Of a stretch of DNA of 13,795 bases, positions 1 through 7,396 are shown piece after piece. The notes under the pieces are model-generated. The model had not been told where the DNA came from. It ran no database searches and worked only from the letters and a program-made list of their open reading frames with translations. Each line of letters opens with the position of its first letter. The first letter of the stretch is position 1. Made by a program: the position numbers and the translations under genes. Source of the DNA: Candidatus Sumerlaeota bacterium (GTDB lineage: Bacteria > Sumerlaeota > Sumerlaeia > MVZB01 > JAJFLK01); assembly GCA_021772735.1 (NCBI GenBank), contig JAJFLK010000376.1, positions 1 to 13,795 on the forward strand, given 5' to 3'.

Positions 1-1457
1 CCGTCGCCGGCGGCGGCATGAGCGTCGTCATGGTCGCGGCAGGGATCGCCGGCACTCGGATCGGCGGCGTCGGGACGTATGGCGTTGCCGGGGATGTCGT
101 GACCGATGGCGTTTGGAACATGTGGTACGGCGTCAATACCTTCCTCGCGATGGCGCTCGTCGGCCTGCTTTACGCACGATTTTACCGCCGCCTTGGCCTG
201 CAGACCGTCGGTGAGATCTTCGAGCGCCGCTTCGGCTCGCGCCGTTGCACCGTCCTGACCTCGCTGTGCGTCCAGACCGAATACATTATCGTCAACATCA
301 TCGAACCGTTCGTGATCGGCAAGATCCTGTCCGGAGTGACCGACATTCCGTTCCCAGCCGCCGTCATGATCGGCGGCCTCGTCATCATCACCTACACGAC
401 ACTGGGCGGACTGTGGGGATCGGCCGTGACGAACGTCGTTCACTGCTCGGTGATCCTGTTCGGCCTGGCCGCCGTCGGCCTTCTCGGCCTCAATCACCTC
501 GGCGGGTGGTCCGGCGTGGTCGAATCGGCGAACTCGGCGCTTACTGCGGCGGGTCGCGACCCCGAGGCGTGGTGGAGCTGGTCCGGGCCTGGCCCGGGCG
601 CGCTGCTCGGCATGACGTTCTCCATCGTGATCCATACGCCTGCCGCGTCGGTTTACGTCAACTTCGCCTCGGCGGCAAAAAGCGAGCGGGCCATCGTCCC
701 GGCGTTCCTTCTGGGCGGCGCGATCGCGGCCGCGATGCCGTTTCTTGCCGGCTTTATCGGGATCGAGGCGCTGGCCCGATACGGCGCCGATGCGCAACTG
801 AGCAGCTATACTTCGATCACGCGTCTTGCGACAGATATCAACCCGTGGATCGGCGGCGTCGCACTGGCCTCGATCCTTGCGGCCGTCATTTCCTCGGGCG
901 GGCCGATCCTGCTTTCGAGCGCGACAATGTTCGTGCGCGATTGGCTTCCGTTTGCGCGTGAATACGATGAGCAGCAAAGACTCAAGGCGTTTCGCATCGC
1001 GACGATTGTCTATGGAACCGTCGCCGCCTCGATCGCGGCCACTGCTTCGATCGGCTCGATCCTCGATTTATTGCTCCTCGGGTTCGCGATGGTCTGCCCT
1101 CCGGCCATCGCGGTCGGCTATCTGATTTACTGGCGTCGCACGAGCGAGGCCGGCGCGTTCTGGGGCATGGCGCTCGGGTATGGCGTCGGGCTGATTTGGT
1201 TCGGCCTGACCAAATACGCCGAGCACGTGCAGTTCGTCGTGACCGAAAGTTCCTCGGCCGCCGCCAGATTGTTTCACTGGCTGTTCGTATTCCGCGGCGA
1301 GGGCATCGACCCCTCTTACGCGACGACGCTCATCCCGCTCGTCGCCGTGCCGCTGATCTCGATCCTTGGCCGACGTTCGACGGAATGTTCTCCCGAATCC
1401 GGCGACGGATTTTATCAGGAGCTCGCCGGCACGACCTTGCCTACGGATCGCGCCTGA
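1..1457 (+). CDS. Sodium:solute symporter (SSS) family permease, 5'-truncated by window edge
   Basis: A Na+-coupled membrane transporter of the SSS (SglT/PutP-like) superfamily; the substrate cannot be told. The frame is open from base 3 through the first in-window ATG at 18 with no stop, and the visible protein lacks the usual first helix, so the true start lies to the left. About 480 residues are visible, with roughly ten hydrophobic segments. Family hallmarks (residues numbered from the ATG at 18) are the loop after the second helix with LGLQTVGEIFERRFG near 55-70, the TLGGLWGSAVTN segment near 128-139, and the serine-rich helix ISSGGPILLSSATMFVRDW near 288-306, where this family binds Na+. 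The common Thr-Asp after the GG motif is Thr-Asn here (N139). The stop TGA shares its last base with the ATG of the next gene, so the two are probably co-translated. Family assignment is firm, substrate unknown. Confidence 0.9.
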   Translation, partial: VAGGGMSVVMVAAGIAGTRIGGVGTYGVAGDVVTDGVWNMWYGVNTFLAMALVGLLYARFYRRLGLQTVGEIFERRFGSRRCTVLTSLCVQTEYIIVNIIEPFVIGKILSGVTDIPFPAAVMIGGLVIITYTTLGGLWGSAVTNVVHCSVILFGLAAVGLLGLNHLGGWSGVVESANSALTAAGRDPEAWWSWSGPGPGALLGMTFSIVIHTPAASVYVNFASAAKSERAIVPAFLLGGAIAAAMPFLAGFIGIEALARYGADAQLSSYTSITRLATDINPWIGGVALASILAAVISSGGPILLSSATMFVRDWLPFAREYDEQQRLKAFRIATIVYGTVAASIAATASIGSILDLLLLGFAMVCPPAIAVGYLIYWRRTSEAGAFWGMALGYGVGLIWFGLTKYAEHVQFVVTESSSAAARLFHWLFVFRGEGIDPSYATTLIPLVAVPLISILGRRSTECSPESGDGFYQELAGTTLPTDRA

Positions 1458-3169
1458 TGTTTATCGGTAACATTCGTCATCCGGTTCGGATTCTGATCGC
1501 GGTCGTTCTTATCGCGGTGTCGGTCGCATGGGTCGCCGGCGCGCTGCGATGGTCCGATGTCTTCCTGATCAGAGACACTTTCGAGGCCTCATCGCGCATC
1601 CGCGCGACGATGCGCCGCGATGAGGGACTGATCGGAAAGGGGAACCTTTGGGTCGTCGGCGGTGAATCGATCGTTCGCCGATACGGCATTTTCCGCACGC
1701 CAAGTCAGAGGTTGTTCGTCCGGGTCGCGGCCTATAACGATTCGCTGATCGATGTCGAGGCCGCGCTCATTTTCAGGTCCGAGGATACGTATCTTAATCG
1801 TTCATGGCTTGACGGCCGCCGGATCGAGATTACCGATTGGGTTAACACGGGCCTGACTGAGTTCGAGCTTCGGGTTCGAAGCCGTCATCCTGCGGGTTCG
1901 GACCCGCGCCCTGCCGTCAAGGCTTTCGGGTTCGAGCGCTACGGCCCTTCGCCTCCGCTTCATCTCGATGGCTTCGTCTTTTTTCTTGGCGCATGCACGT
2001 TCTTCTGGTTCCTGATTCTGCTCTTCGTCGTGCCGTCGGGAATTCGAGATCTGGCCGCAGATCACCGCGATGCGATGCACACGAATCGCCGGGCATGGCT
2101 GGCGGGTTTGATCGTCTGCGTTCTGGCGCTTGCGTGGCTCGCCAGCCACGGGGCCTGGGCGGCAAAGAAAGATTACGACGATCGGACCGCAATCGGTAAC
2201 GGGGCTACCATGCTCGACAGCGGATACCAGATGGAGCGATTGTATTTTCGCTCTCGCGTCCGGCCCGCGTTTCCCGCCTTGATCCAGCCGCTGCTCGTCG
2301 CATTTCCGCATCGGCTCGAAAGCTATTGGATCAATCCCTCGGACGGCAGCACCCGATACTGGTATATCTACGATCAGGACGATTCGAGCTACGGTCTGTT
2401 CGCGTTCCCCGCGATGAGCCTGATGTCGATGGCCCTGGCCGTTGTCATCGCCCTGGTTATCTATTCGATCTATCGCCGGCTCGATGTCGATGCGCCCATC
2501 GCGCTCGCGGCGACTGTGATCTCGATCATCTATTTTCGCGGAGCGTTGACCATCGCCGTCACGCAGACGGTGAATCTGCTGATCAACGTCATCGCGGTCT
2601 GGTGTTTCCTGACTTGGGGCCGTGTGATGAAACCGGGCCAACGATTCGCCGCGGGGCTGGTTCTTGGTTACGCGTTTCTTGTTAAGGAAACGGCCCTGAC
2701 GACGGCTCTCGCGTTGGGCCTTTTCATCCTGATCGATGGACCCCGAGCCGAAGTGGCGGGGCGGATCAAGTCGTCGGTTGCGTTCTGGGTCGGCGCGCTG
2801 GTCTGGCCGATTTGGTATTTCGCCGTCGCGGGCGGCGCCGGGTTCGTCGAGCTGTTTACAAACTTCGACGAGCACCTGGATCAGCAGACGCTCAATCAGT
2901 TCGAGGCACTGACGCCCGCGACGGCGATGCGGGACTTATACACGGTTTTCGGCCTCGGCCTGATCCCCGCGCTCGTCGGCATTTCGATCGCGATCAAACG
3001 CAAACTCCCGGGCCCGGCCCCAAGGCTTTTCCTCGCGTGGACCATCGGATGCCTGCCCGTCTTCACGCTGCCCTATATTTTTCCGAGATTCTTGCAATAC
3101 TTCATCCCCGCGTTCGCTTTGTGGACGGTTTATGCATTCATCGCATGGAGAGGGCCGGAAAAGCGATAG
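1457..3169 (+). CDS. Polytopic membrane protein, probable GT-C-type glycosyltransferase with N-terminal extracytoplasmic domain
   Basis: A 570-residue integral membrane protein. The ATG at 1457 overlaps the preceding stop (TGATG) and is followed at once by a signal-anchor-like helix (residues about 10-31), so it is preferred over the in-frame ATG at 1196, which lies wholly inside the symporter gene. Layout: helix 1; a soluble stretch of about 140 residues rich in beta-type sequence (31-170), probably outside the cytoplasm; helix 2 (about 171-193); helix 3 (about 212-235); then an acidic loop with DYDD at 239-242 and further helices to the C-terminus. An acidic first loop, then a Pro-rich stretch before the next helix, then a helix with FLVKETALTTALALGLF, recall GT-C enzymes that use polyprenyl-phosphate sugars. 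That is inference; no single diagnostic motif proves it. No strong Shine-Dalgarno precedes the start, which fits translational coupling to the transporter. It could instead be an uncharacterised membrane protein. Confidence 0.72.
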   Translation: MFIGNIRHPVRILIAVVLIAVSVAWVAGALRWSDVFLIRDTFEASSRIRATMRRDEGLIGKGNLWVVGGESIVRRYGIFRTPSQRLFVRVAAYNDSLIDVEAALIFRSEDTYLNRSWLDGRRIEITDWVNTGLTEFELRVRSRHPAGSDPRPAVKAFGFERYGPSPPLHLDGFVFFLGACTFFWFLILLFVVPSGIRDLAADHRDAMHTNRRAWLAGLIVCVLALAWLASHGAWAAKKDYDDRTAIGNGATMLDSGYQMERLYFRSRVRPAFPALIQPLLVAFPHRLESYWINPSDGSTRYWYIYDQDDSSYGLFAFPAMSLMSMALAVVIALVIYSIYRRLDVDAPIALAATVISIIYFRGALTIAVTQTVNLLINVIAVWCFLTWGRVMKPGQRFAAGLVLGYAFLVKETALTTALALGLFILIDGPRAEVAGRIKSSVAFWVGALVWPIWYFAVAGGAGFVELFTNFDEHLDQQTLNQFEALTPATAMRDLYTVFGLGLIPALVGISIAIKRKLPGPAPRLFLAWTIGCLPVFTLPYIFPRFLQYFIPAFALWTVYAFIAWRGPEKR

Positions 3170-3208
3170 GATCGATTGGCCTGAATCGAATCGGGAAGCA
3201 AGCGAATC

Positions 3209-3889
3209 ATGGATCTACTGACCGAATTGGGAACTCGTCACGGCACGGACAAAGTCATGCATGGCTTCTCCGGCTTCTATCACAAGCACCTGGCGAGCCG
3301 ACGCCACAGCGTGGCGAAGATCCTGGAGATCGGCGTTGCGCGAGGTGCATCGCTGCTGACCTGGCGAGATTACTTCCCCGAGGCCGAGATCCACGCCATG
3401 GATCTGCATCGGCCCGATTTCCTGCCGCCGTCGCGCGTGCGGATTCATATCGGAGATCAGGCCGATCGCCAGGCCTTGAGCCGGTTGATCGAGAAGGCTG
3501 GTTCGGACTTCGACATCATCATCGAAGACGGCGGGCACACGATGGAGCAGCAGCAGGTCAGCCTCGCTTTTCTGTTTCCACATGTGAAGAGCGGCGGGTC
3601 GTATCTGCTCGAAGATATTCACACTTCGTTCGCGCCGTATATCCAGCTCTTCGAAACAAACGGGCAGGTCGCGAGCACGTATTCGACGGGCATCGACGAT
3701 TGCCGCTGCACGACGTATCAACTCGTCGAGGCTCTGACGCGGGGGGAATCGATCGACAGCGATTTCATGTCCACCCCGGAAATGAATTACCTGGCAGCGG
3801 AGGTTGAATCGGCGGAACTCTTCGACCGGGATGGCGATCACGCTCACATCACGTCGGTCATCCGCAAACGCGAGGGCGCGGAGAAATAA
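3209..3889 (+). CDS. Class I SAM-dependent methyltransferase, metal-dependent sugar O-methyltransferase type
   Basis: A 226-residue soluble methyltransferase. The N-terminal TRHGTDKVMHGFSGFY stretch (residues 9-24) is typical of the family that methylates sugar hydroxyls on macrolides and anthracyclines (MycE/ElmM-like). SAM-binding motif I is LEIGVARGASL at 39-49 and the acidic end of strand 2 is D65. D107 and H110 (DGGH) and E135-D136 (LLEDIHTS) match the spacing of the Mg ligands and catalytic His that I recall for MycE (D275, H278, E303, D304). Only the methyltransferase domain is present; the longer N-terminal part of MycE is missing. It follows the membrane protein after 39 bases and is probably in the same transcript. 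Its substrate may be a surface or lipid-linked sugar, by context only. The Shine-Dalgarno is weak (GGGAAG about 10 bases upstream). Confidence 0.85.
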   Translation: MDLLTELGTRHGTDKVMHGFSGFYHKHLASRRHSVAKILEIGVARGASLLTWRDYFPEAEIHAMDLHRPDFLPPSRVRIHIGDQADRQALSRLIEKAGSDFDIIIEDGGHTMEQQQVSLAFLFPHVKSGGSYLLEDIHTSFAPYIQLFETNGQVASTYSTGIDDCRCTTYQLVEALTRGESIDSDFMSTPEMNYLAAEVESAELFDRDGDHAHITSVIRKREGAEK

Positions 3890-3901
3890 ATCTAGCCCTC
3901 G
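3871..3901. terminator. Inverted repeat enclosing both convergent stop codons, possible bidirectional terminator
   Basis: CGAGGGC at 3871-3877 is a perfect inverted match to GCCCTCG at 3895-3901, with a 17-base loop that holds the TAA of the methyltransferase and the TAG of the molybdenum enzyme gene. The two genes are separated by only 2 bases, so any terminator must lie within coding sequence. There is no U-tract after either arm and the loop is long, so intrinsic terminator activity is uncertain. Confidence 0.3.
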
Positions 3902-6168
3902 ACCGCACCCGCAGCCGCTTCGGCTCCAGCCACGACGCCCGCCGGCGCGATCGATACCGGGATGCCGTTCAGGACGGAGTTGCCCGTCGGCGCGTCCATG
4001 GCGTCCTCGTCGGTCAGGATGTTCACATTCACGCCGGCATGTCTCTTGGCGACGCCCATCCGTATCGATTCGACGTCATGCCCCCAGCCGTGCGGGATGC
4101 TGACGACGCCCGGCATGATCCCTTCGGTCACTTCGGTGCCGATCGTCACCGACCCCACGCGCGAGGTCACGGTCGATAGCTCGTCGTTTTTGACGCCGAG
4201 ACGCTCAGCATCATTCGGGTGAATATGCAGCGTGCAGCGATTACTGGCGGGAACCATCGCCGGGATGTTATGCATCCACGAGTTGCATGTGCGCAGGTGG
4301 CGGCGCCCGACGAGCACCATCTCTTCGCTCGCTCCCAGGCGATCTTTCAGCCGTCTAACGTCTTTCGTAATCGGCTCGGGCGCCAGCTCGATCTTCCCGG
4401 TCGAGGTCCGGAGTACCTCGGGAATGCGCGGCATCAGCGGCCCGAGATCGATCCCGTGCGGATTGTCTTCGAGTTTGGAAAGCGTCAACCCCTCGGGGTT
4501 CGCACCGAAACCTTCGCCTTCGGGCCCCGTGCGCAGCATGAAGTCGATGATCCGTTCGGGTCCGACCCGGGGGGCGAGCGCGGAGAGAATTTCCGCCGGG
4601 TCTCTGCCATGAATCGGCGAAGTCTCCTTGGCGCCCTCGCGGCGGATCATGGTCGAGATCATCATCCCGTCCAGCATCGCCAGCTCCGGCGCGGCGCCCA
4701 TCCCGTTGACGATGCCCATGAGCGTCAACATGATCTGCCATTCCGGGACGAATCCATCTTCGATCTCGAAATGCGCCGGGCTGTAGCGTGCGACGTTGCG
4801 AACCGCGAACTGAGCGAACGCCATGTCGTAATGGCAGCGCTCGAGAACTTTGGTCGCCGGCAGGATGACGTTGGCGTGCCGCGTGGTTTCGTTCAGATAC
4901 ATATCGATGCTGACCATGAATTCGAGCGAATCGAATGCGGCGGCCAGTCGCGTGCCGTTCGGCGTGCTCAAGACCGGGTTCCCGGCGACGGTCAGCATGG
5001 CGCGGATCTGGCCTTTGCCTTCCGTTTCGATTTCCTCAGCCAGGCACGCGACCGGATATTCGCCGAAGATTTCCGGTCGTTCGCTGACGCGTGATCTGTG
5101 TCGACCGTGCCGGAATCCTTTTCCCGAGCCGGGCTTGCCCTTCGTATTGCCTGGGCCGTGCGCGCCACGGGGGAACATCGCCCCGCCGGGCTTGTCCAGA
5201 TTGCCCGTCAGCACGTGGATGACCTCGGGCAGCCAACTGGCCAGCGTCCCAAACTCCTGCGTGCAGGTGCCGATGCGCGCGTAGACCGCAGCGCTCTTGG
5301 CCGCGGCCAGCTCGCGGGCGATCCGGCGAATCGTATCGGCGCCGATCCCGCATTTCTCGGCGACCGATTCGGGCTCAAATAGCTTCGCGAGTTCGCGAAC
5401 ATCTTCCAGACCTTCGAGGTGTTCTTCGAGTTCACCTATCGAGACCAGCTCTTCGGCGAACAGCACATTGACCACGGCGAAGAGGAAATAAGCGTCAGCG
5501 CCGGGGCGAATGAACAGATGCTCATCGGCAACGCGCGTCGTCTTCGTCTCCCGCGGGTCCATCGCGACGATGCGCCCGCCGCGTTCCTGAATCCCCCGCA
5601 GGCGCGCGCCAATATTGGGCGCGGTCAGCAGGCTGCCGTTCGAGACGAGCGGGTTCGCGCCCATGATGACGAGATAATCCGTCCGGTCCAGGTCGGGAAT
5701 CGGGACGCTCAGGCCCGTGCCAAACATCAGCGCGGAGATGAATTGCTTGGGCCATTGATCCACGGAGGATGCCGAAAAAAGTTTCGCCCCGCGCATGCTC
5801 TGCAAGAAGCCCACGCCGTACATGCTCAGCGGCGTATTGTGGACCGTCGGATTGCCCAGGTAGACGCCGAGGGCTTCTTTGCCATGCTCGGCGAAGATCC
5901 TTTTCCAATTGCTCTCGATGGTCTCGAACGCCTCGGCCCATGTCGCCTCGCGCCAGCCAGCGTCATCGCGGATCATCGGCGTGGTGAGGCGATCCGGATC
6001 GTTGTCGAGATCGGCCAGCGCCACGCCTTTCGGGCAGACGAAGCCCTGGCTGAAAGCGTCTTGGCGATCGCCTCGAATCGAGACGACATCCCGACCCTCA
6101 GCCTTGATTTCAAGCCCACAGGTCGCCTCGCAAAGCGGGCAAATGCGATAATGCGTTTCGATCGACAT
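3892..6168 (-). CDS. Molybdopterin oxidoreductase, single-subunit, Fe4S4-containing (DMSO reductase superfamily)
   Basis: A 758-residue enzyme expected to bind Mo (or W) with two pyranopterin-guanine dinucleotides. An N-terminal Fe4S4 motif is intact: C10-x2-C13-x3-C17-x27-C45, followed by PKG with the lysine (K47) that relays electrons in Nap/Fdh-type enzymes. The metal-ligand region is FSASSVDQWPK (131-141). There is no Cys or Sec there, so the ligand would be a Ser (S134/S135) or D137; I cannot settle which. VSIDMYLNETTRHANVILPA is the conserved core before the C-terminal cofactor domain, which includes NSWMHN and IPHGWGHD. No Tat signal is seen, so it is cytoplasmic. No FeS or membrane partner subunit adjoins it, and it is the last gene of the operon. 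A basic Gly/Lys/Arg-rich loop (about 350-370) precedes SRVSERPE. Single-subunit relatives include acetylene hydratase, so a non-redox reaction is possible. AGGAG six bases before the ATG supports the start. Confidence 0.9.
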   Translation of the reverse strand: MSIETHYRICPLCEATCGLEIKAEGRDVVSIRGDRQDAFSQGFVCPKGVALADLDNDPDRLTTPMIRDDAGWREATWAEAFETIESNWKRIFAEHGKEALGVYLGNPTVHNTPLSMYGVGFLQSMRGAKLFSASSVDQWPKQFISALMFGTGLSVPIPDLDRTDYLVIMGANPLVSNGSLLTAPNIGARLRGIQERGGRIVAMDPRETKTTRVADEHLFIRPGADAYFLFAVVNVLFAEELVSIGELEEHLEGLEDVRELAKLFEPESVAEKCGIGADTIRRIARELAAAKSAAVYARIGTCTQEFGTLASWLPEVIHVLTGNLDKPGGAMFPRGAHGPGNTKGKPGSGKGFRHGRHRSRVSERPEIFGEYPVACLAEEIETEGKGQIRAMLTVAGNPVLSTPNGTRLAAAFDSLEFMVSIDMYLNETTRHANVILPATKVLERCHYDMAFAQFAVRNVARYSPAHFEIEDGFVPEWQIMLTLMGIVNGMGAAPELAMLDGMMISTMIRREGAKETSPIHGRDPAEILSALAPRVGPERIIDFMLRTGPEGEGFGANPEGLTLSKLEDNPHGIDLGPLMPRIPEVLRTSTGKIELAPEPITKDVRRLKDRLGASEEMVLVGRRHLRTCNSWMHNIPAMVPASNRCTLHIHPNDAERLGVKNDELSTVTSRVGSVTIGTEVTEGIMPGVVSIPHGWGHDVESIRMGVAKRHAGVNVNILTDEDAMDAPTGNSVLNGIPVSIAPAGVVAGAEAAAGAVEG

Positions 6169-6178
6169 GAAAAACTCC
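6169..6178 (-). promoter_or_regulatory. Ribosome binding site of the molybdenum enzyme gene
   Basis: GGAG lies six bases before the ATG at 6168. The 13 bases GGAGTTTTTCATG are identical to those at the start of the AtuA gene (9206-9218). The rest of the 70-base gap down from the flavoprotein stop shows no convincing promoter or terminator. Confidence 0.6.
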
Positions 6179-6238
6179 TGCCTTAATCCGTGAATCCGGG
6201 GGGGCGCGGTTCGGTGTTTTTAAGCGCGTGAGGTGATT

Positions 6239-7345
6239 CTAGCGCGCGGGATTGCCCACGCCCATAAGGATTTTCTCGGCCATCTCGGCCATCTCGCGGA
6301 CGAGGTCGGCCGCCGGGGGCACGTCTTTGATAAGGCCGACGATCTGACCGGCCGCATTGGCCGCGACGCGGTCGTCGTCCGGAGTTCTGCGCAAGACATC
6401 GTTGACGAGAGCGGGCTGGAGCGGCAGCGGAAGGGGTTCGAGATCGCCCTTCTCCCAGGCCTCGATCCATTCGTTCTTCATCATCCTCGCCGGCTTGCCT
6501 GTATACGAACGCGAGCGCACCGTTGCTTCGTCGTTCGCCGCGACAATCTTATCTTTCTTCCAGCGCGCGATTTCGGCCTCCTGCGACGCAAGAAAACGCG
6601 TGCCGACCCAGACGCCCTGGCACCCGAATGCGATGGCCGCGGCCAGCGCCCGCCCGTCGCCGACGCCCCCGGCCGCCAGCACCGGCATTGGGCTGATGGC
6701 GTCGATGACTTGGGGTAGCAAAGAGAACGTGCCGACGCGGCCCGTGTGCCCGCCGCCGTCGTAACCCTGCGCGATGATCGCATCCACGCCATCGGCCGCG
6801 ACCCGCCGGGCGGCCTTGACGTTGCCGACAATCCCAAGGACTTTCATGCCCTGCGCACGGGCACGTTCGAGCATGAACCCCGGACTTCCCAGACCAGAGA
6901 CGAAGACCGGAACCTTCTCTTCGAGGATGACTTCGATCTGCTCTTCGACTCCCGTGCCCAGGACGTAGTTATCCGTATCCACCTCGATGCCCTCGGGCGC
7001 CTCTTCGGGCAGATCGAACTGCACGCGCAGCTTTTCGACGTAATTCCTGTGCTCGGGGGGAATCAGATCGCCGAGCTGGCTGGGCGAGAATGACGCATGC
7101 GAAACCTTGGGCGGGAGAATGATATCCACACCGAACGGCCGGTCGGTCAGCTCCCGGACCTCGCGGATCATCCTGCGGACTTTATCGCCCGTATATCCGG
7201 TGCAGCCGAGCACGCCCAGCCCGCCCGCATTGCTTACGGCGGCCGTGAGATCGACCCCCGCGGCATAGGCCATCCCGGCCGAAAGGATCGGCAGTTCGAT
7301 ACCCAGAAAATCGCAAATCGGCGTGTGTAGCGGTGATGCAGTCAT
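6239..7345 (-). CDS. Nitronate monooxygenase-like FMN-dependent TIM-barrel flavoprotein
   Basis: A 368-residue protein of the nitronate monooxygenase/2-nitropropane dioxygenase superfamily, which includes FMN-dependent oxidases and some enoyl reductases. The N-terminus (LGIELPILSAGMAYAAG, 14-30, then SNAGGLGVLG, 38-47) is the first beta-alpha unit. IVGNVKAARRVAADGVDAII leads to AQGYDGGGHTGRVGT (192-206), with H200 at the position of the catalytic base of this family. PVLAAGGVGDGRALAAAIAFG and GVWVGTRFL form the phosphate-binding strands for FMN. The ATG at 7345 has AAGGA eight bases upstream. It lies 51 bases after the AtuA gene and 70 before the molybdenum enzyme. Nitroalkane oxidation is not obvious in this context, so oxidation or reduction of a pathway intermediate or detoxification is equally possible. 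Superfamily is sure, substrate is not. Confidence 0.88.
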   Translation of the reverse strand: MTASPLHTPICDFLGIELPILSAGMAYAAGVDLTAAVSNAGGLGVLGCTGYTGDKVRRMIREVRELTDRPFGVDIILPPKVSHASFSPSQLGDLIPPEHRNYVEKLRVQFDLPEEAPEGIEVDTDNYVLGTGVEEQIEVILEEKVPVFVSGLGSPGFMLERARAQGMKVLGIVGNVKAARRVAADGVDAIIAQGYDGGGHTGRVGTFSLLPQVIDAISPMPVLAAGGVGDGRALAAAIAFGCQGVWVGTRFLASQEAEIARWKKDKIVAANDEATVRSRSYTGKPARMMKNEWIEAWEKGDLEPLPLPLQPALVNDVLRRTPDDDRVAANAAGQIVGLIKDVPPAADLVREMAEMAEKILMGVGNPAR

Positions 7346-7381
7346 GATGATTATCCTTACCCGGTCGATGGGCCTTGAGAG

Positions 7382-7390
7382 ATTATAGCA
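7382..7390 (-). promoter_or_regulatory. Perfect extended -10 element (TGCTATAAT) upstream of the flavoprotein gene
   Basis: On the minus strand the bases read TGC-TATAAT, an exact TGn-TATAAT extended -10, placed just after the AtuA stop codon. Transcription would start about 7 bases further on, leaving a leader of about 30 bases to the ATG at 7345. No TTGACA-like -35 is seen at 16-18 bases, which extended -10 promoters can lack. It may let the last two genes be expressed apart from the upstream five. Confidence 0.4.
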
Positions 7391-7396
7391 GAGCCT

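Noticed and set aside
1196..1456. Upstream in-frame ATG that would add 87 residues to the membrane protein
   Set aside because: This stretch lies inside the symporter gene in another frame and is Arg-rich; the start at 1457 gives a normal N-terminal membrane anchor.
1802..2875. 357-codon - strand open frame opposite the membrane protein gene
   Set aside because: Highly charged, with no family signature, and antisense to a protein with well-formed membrane helices.
3172..3189. TCGATT/AATCGA inverted repeat between the membrane protein and methyltransferase genes
   Set aside because: Six weak A/T-containing pairs in a 39-base gap with no T run; not enough for a terminator or operator call.
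6224..6247. GCGCG/CGCGC inverted repeat just after the flavoprotein stop, as a terminator
   Set aside because: Only 5 bp with a 14-base loop, and the bases after it on the minus strand are A-rich rather than a T run; simple alternating GC is weak evidence.
7382..7396. Rho-independent terminator after the AtuA gene
   Set aside because: No hairpin with a T run is present; the T/A-rich bases are better explained as an extended -10 motif.
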